Assembly: GCA_964414925.1 (NCBI GenBank)
Contig: CAYPXV010000075.1
Span: 1-7,670, forward strand
Reading direction: 5' to 3'
Length of the DNA: 7,670 nucleotides
Source of the DNA: PeH17 sp964414925
GTDB lineage: Bacteria; Bacillota; Clostridia; Christensenellales; CAG-138
Below, in pieces: positions 5,630 through 7,670 of this stretch. A model generated the notes under the pieces. The model was not told the DNA's origin and searched no databases. It was given only the letters and a program-made list of their open reading frames with translations. Numbering within the stretch: position 1 is the stretch's first letter; each line of letters opens with the position of its first letter. Position numbers and translations under genes: made by a program.

Positions 5630-7423
5630 TTAATTCTTGGGCAAAAGCACAGCCTTGATTCTTCTGACACCGGCAGACGATGCTTCTTCCTTCTTGATTT
5701 TGAATGTACCAAGTTCACCGGTGTTTGCGGCATGAGGTCCGCCGCAAATTTCACAGCTATATTCGCCCATGGTATAGACTTTGACTCTCTCTCCGTACTT
5801 GTCACCGAAAAGTCCTATAGCACCACGTTCACGTGCTTCGGGTACGGTCATTTCTTCACAGGTTATCTCAACGTTCGCATCGATTGCCTGCTGCACAAGC
5901 TGTTCAACCTGTTTAAGCTCGTCGGCTGTTACCTTTCTGGGGAAACTGAAATCGAAACGGAGTCGTTCGGAGGTTATGTTGCTGCCCTTTTGTGCAACGC
6001 TTTCATCAAGAACCTTGCGAAGTGCCGCCTGAAGAAGGTGAGTTGCGGTGTGAAGCTTTGCTGTCTCGTCGTTCGCTTCCGCAAGACCACCCTTGAATTT
6101 CTGCTCTGCACCTGCTTTGGATTTTTGCTGATGTTCTTCAAATGCTGCTCTGAATCCTGCCTCGTCTACCTTGAGACCGTTTTCATGTGCCATTTCCACG
6201 GTAAATTCAATGGGGAAACCGAATGTATCGAAAAGTCTGAACGCATTCTTTCCGTCAATGATGCCGTCGGTAAATTTATCTTTGATACGCTCAAATTCAC
6301 GCATACCGTTTGTTAATGTACGCTGGAAACGTGCTTCTTCGGTATCAAGCTCGTTTATAATTCTTGTGCGGTTTTCTACCAATTCGGGGTATACATCGCC
6401 GTATTTTTCGATTACGACTTCGGCAATACGACCCAATGAGTTTTCATTCATTCCAAGCTGCATTGCGTAGCGCAGCGCACGGCGGATAAGTCTTCTGAGA
6501 ATGTAGCCCTGGTCAACGTTTGACGGGGTAACTCCTCTGGGGTCTCCGAGCATGAATGTTGAAGTCCTGATATGGTCGGCTACAATGCGGAATGCCTTGA
6601 TTGTCTCGTTGCTGTCTTTATAATTTTTACCCGAAAGTTCGCTTATTTTATTAAGAATATCGGTGAACGCATCGGTGTCGTAAACACTCGGTGCGCCTTG
6701 CAACGTTGCGACGGTTCTTTCAAGTCCCATTCCGGTATCAACATTGCGCTTTACCAGAGGGCGCAGCGCATCATTGACGGGCTGGAAATATTCCATGAAA
6801 ACATTATTCCATATTTCAAGATATTTACCGCAGGAGCAGGAGGGGTTGCAATCGTCGCAGCACTTCTCCTTGCCGGTGTCAAAGAATATTTCCGTGTCGG
6901 GACCGCAAGGACCGCTCGTGCCGGGAATCCACCAGTTGTGCTTTGCACCCAAATAGAAAATATGCGAGGGGTCAACTCCCATTTCTACCCAACGGTCGTG
7001 GGAATATGTATCGCGAGGAGCATTGTCGTTCCCTTCAAAACAAGTGAAATAGAGACGATCCTTGTCAATGCCGAGCCACTTTTCGTCGGTTAAAAATTCC
7101 CAGCTCCATGCAATGCTCTCATGCTTAAAATAGTCTCCCAAAGACCAGTTGCCGAGCATTTCGAAAAACGTAAGATGACTTGCATCTCCTACTTCATCTA
7201 TGTCACCTGTGCGAACGCACTTTTGTACGTCGGTAAGACGTGTTCCGGCAGGATGGGGTTCGCCCATGAGATAAGGAACAAGAGGATGCATTCCGGCAGT
7301 AGTAAAAAGAACGGTGGGGTCGTTCTCGGGTATCAGAGAAGCCGACGGTATAACGGTATGTCCTTTTTCACTGAAAAATTGCAGAAACAACCTGCGAAGT
7401 TCTGCCATTGTTAAAGTTTTCAT
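5630..7423 (-). CDS. alaS: Alanyl-tRNA synthetase, compact form lacking barrel and C-Ala domains
   Basis: A 597-residue class II synthetase that charges tRNA-Ala with alanine in the cytoplasm. The catalytic core is intact: motif 2 begins RTGDIDEVGD (71-80) and runs through FFEMLGNWSLGDYFK (86-100), and motif 3 is GMGLERT (231-237). A Cys-rich insert lies at C188, C189, C192, C196 and C198, just before LEIWNNVFMEY. The tRNA-recognition helices include PSNVDQGYILRRLIRRALR (300-318). The editing domain follows, with HTATH (H458, H462) and CGGPH (C560, H564), the four metal ligands used to clear mischarged tRNA. The usual length is about 870-880. Here the beta-barrel before the editing domain and the whole C-terminal C-Ala domain are missing. 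The stop is genuine: nothing downstream resembles C-Ala. ATG at 7423 follows an AAAAGG Shine-Dalgarno (7435-7440) at about 11 nt. It is first in a two-gene transcript. Confidence 0.97.
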   Translation of the reverse strand: MKTLTMAELRRLFLQFFSEKGHTVIPSASLIPENDPTVLFTTAGMHPLVPYLMGEPHPAGTRLTDVQKCVRTGDIDEVGDASHLTFFEMLGNWSLGDYFKHESIAWSWEFLTDEKWLGIDKDRLYFTCFEGNDNAPRDTYSHDRWVEMGVDPSHIFYLGAKHNWWIPGTSGPCGPDTEIFFDTGKEKCCDDCNPSCSCGKYLEIWNNVFMEYFQPVNDALRPLVKRNVDTGMGLERTVATLQGAPSVYDTDAFTDILNKISELSGKNYKDSNETIKAFRIVADHIRTSTFMLGDPRGVTPSNVDQGYILRRLIRRALRYAMQLGMNENSLGRIAEVVIEKYGDVYPELVENRTRIINELDTEEARFQRTLTNGMREFERIKDKFTDGIIDGKNAFRLFDTFGFPIEFTVEMAHENGLKVDEAGFRAAFEEHQQKSKAGAEQKFKGGLAEANDETAKLHTATHLLQAALRKVLDESVAQKGSNITSERLRFDFSFPRKVTADELKQVEQLVQQAIDANVEITCEEMTVPEARERGAIGLFGDKYGERVKVYTMGEYSCEICGGPHAANTGELGTFKIKKEEASSAGVRRIKAVLLPKN

Positions 7424-7474
7424 ATTTTTATCAACCTTTTCTGTTTGTTTAATCAGCTTTTATGCTATCACTTT

Positions 7475-7503
7475 ATTATATCAATAATTTTCAATGCTGT
7501 AAA
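7475..7503 (-). promoter_or_regulatory. Sigma-A-type promoter of alaS
   Basis: On the minus strand the -35 box TTTACA (7498-7503) and the -10 box TATAAT (7475-7480) are separated by exactly 17 bp, with an extended -10 TGA directly before the -10. Transcription should start near 7468, giving a leader of about 45 nt before the alaS ATG. That is too short for a T-box riboswitch, a common regulator of synthetase genes in Firmicutes, and no T-box features are visible. Confidence 0.87.
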
Positions 7504-7615
7504 GGGTTTTACTCTTTTTTTAATCTATGGGTGCGTTGAAAGTGAATTTCCGAAATTAATTCGAATAGAGAATCTTGTTTTAGGCAATAATACGATTGAA
7601 TCGGATAATTGCGTT

Positions 7616-7652
7616 TATTGCCCCCGAGAGTATTTGACTTTCGGGGGCAATA
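7616..7652. terminator. Long hairpin, terminator-like, orientation unclear
   Basis: Bases 7616-7631 pair with 7637-7652 (16 pairs including one G-U) around the loop ATTTG; the outer 12 pairs (TATTGCCCCCGA with TCGGGGGCAATA) are perfect. The plus-strand tail is moderately T-rich (TGTTTATAGTTTTAT) but the minus-strand tail is not. No gene on the plus strand ends here, so it may end a minus-strand gene lying to the right of the window, or sit in the leader or operator of a gene starting there. The stem is certain; the role is not. Confidence 0.6.
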
Positions 7653-7662
7653 TGTTTATAGT
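7634..7662 (+). promoter_or_regulatory. Possible rightward promoter embedded in the hairpin
   Basis: TTGACT (7634-7639) and TATAGT (7657-7662) each match consensus at five of six bases and are separated by 17 bp. Initiation would fall near 7669, at the window edge, so any gene it serves lies outside. The -35 box overlaps the loop and inner 3' arm of the long hairpin. In A/T-rich DNA such matches arise by chance, so this is only a candidate. Confidence 0.35.
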
Positions 7663-7670
7663 TTTATGAT

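Noticed and set aside
5732..7093. Plus-strand ORFs of 173 and 194 codons opposite alaS
   Set aside because: alaS is unambiguous in the other strand, and these frames show no domain motifs.
7424..7468. T-box riboswitch in the alaS leader
   Set aside because: The leader from the mapped promoter sequence is only about 45 nt and shows neither a specifier stem nor a terminator/antiterminator pair.
7445..7669. Plus-strand ORF of 74 codons at the right end
   Set aside because: It runs antisense through the alaS promoter and through the hairpin, its composition is that of A/T-rich noncoding DNA, and it has no Shine-Dalgarno.

Overview
The window is ordinary chromosomal housekeeping DNA. It most likely comes from a Clostridia-type Firmicute, possibly a gut Ruminococcaceae/Oscillospiraceae relative. 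That reading rests on an AddB-type nuclease rather than RecBCD, Gram-positive-style ribosome binding sites and consensus sigma-A promoters, an elongator tRNA-Met that I recall as close to the Bacillus form, and a compact alanyl-tRNA synthetase. The species is not determined. I see no mobile element, prophage, CRISPR array or defence island, and no convincing new multi-gene system.

Left part (1-1387, plus strand): the 3' end of rplK (ribosomal protein L11), then complete rplA (L1), then a hairpin that probably ends the ribosomal transcript. rplJ-rplL do not follow directly. A consensus promoter (TTGACA, 18 bp, TATAAT, with an extended -10) starts a short structured leader and two tRNAs with the same CAU anticodon: initiator tRNA-fMet and elongator tRNA-Met. 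A strong intrinsic terminator closes this unit.

Middle (1440-4829, plus strand): a full-length addB encoding the AddB subunit of the AddAB helicase-nuclease, with Walker A, nuclease and Fe-S motifs all visible. The usual partner addA does not follow. Instead addB converges on minus-strand genes across a 12-bp bidirectional terminator whose loop contains the addB stop codon.

Right part (4853-7670, minus strand): alaS, encoding an unusually compact 597-residue alanyl-tRNA synthetase, is followed after 9 nt by a 255-residue protein that I tentatively read as DUF695 plus an RraB-like domain. The two probably share one transcript from a promoter at 7475-7503. Right of this promoter there is no convincing gene. 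The end of the window holds a long hairpin with a possible outward-facing promoter inside it.

Most genes serve translation (L11, L1, both CAU tRNAs, AlaRS); AddB serves recombinational DNA repair. The points most worth a second look are the domain-reduced AlaRS with a cysteine-rich insert, the G-U pair in the initiator tRNA anticodon stem, the alaS-linked DUF695/RraB-like gene, addB without adjacent addA, and the hairpin/promoter arrangement at the right edge.
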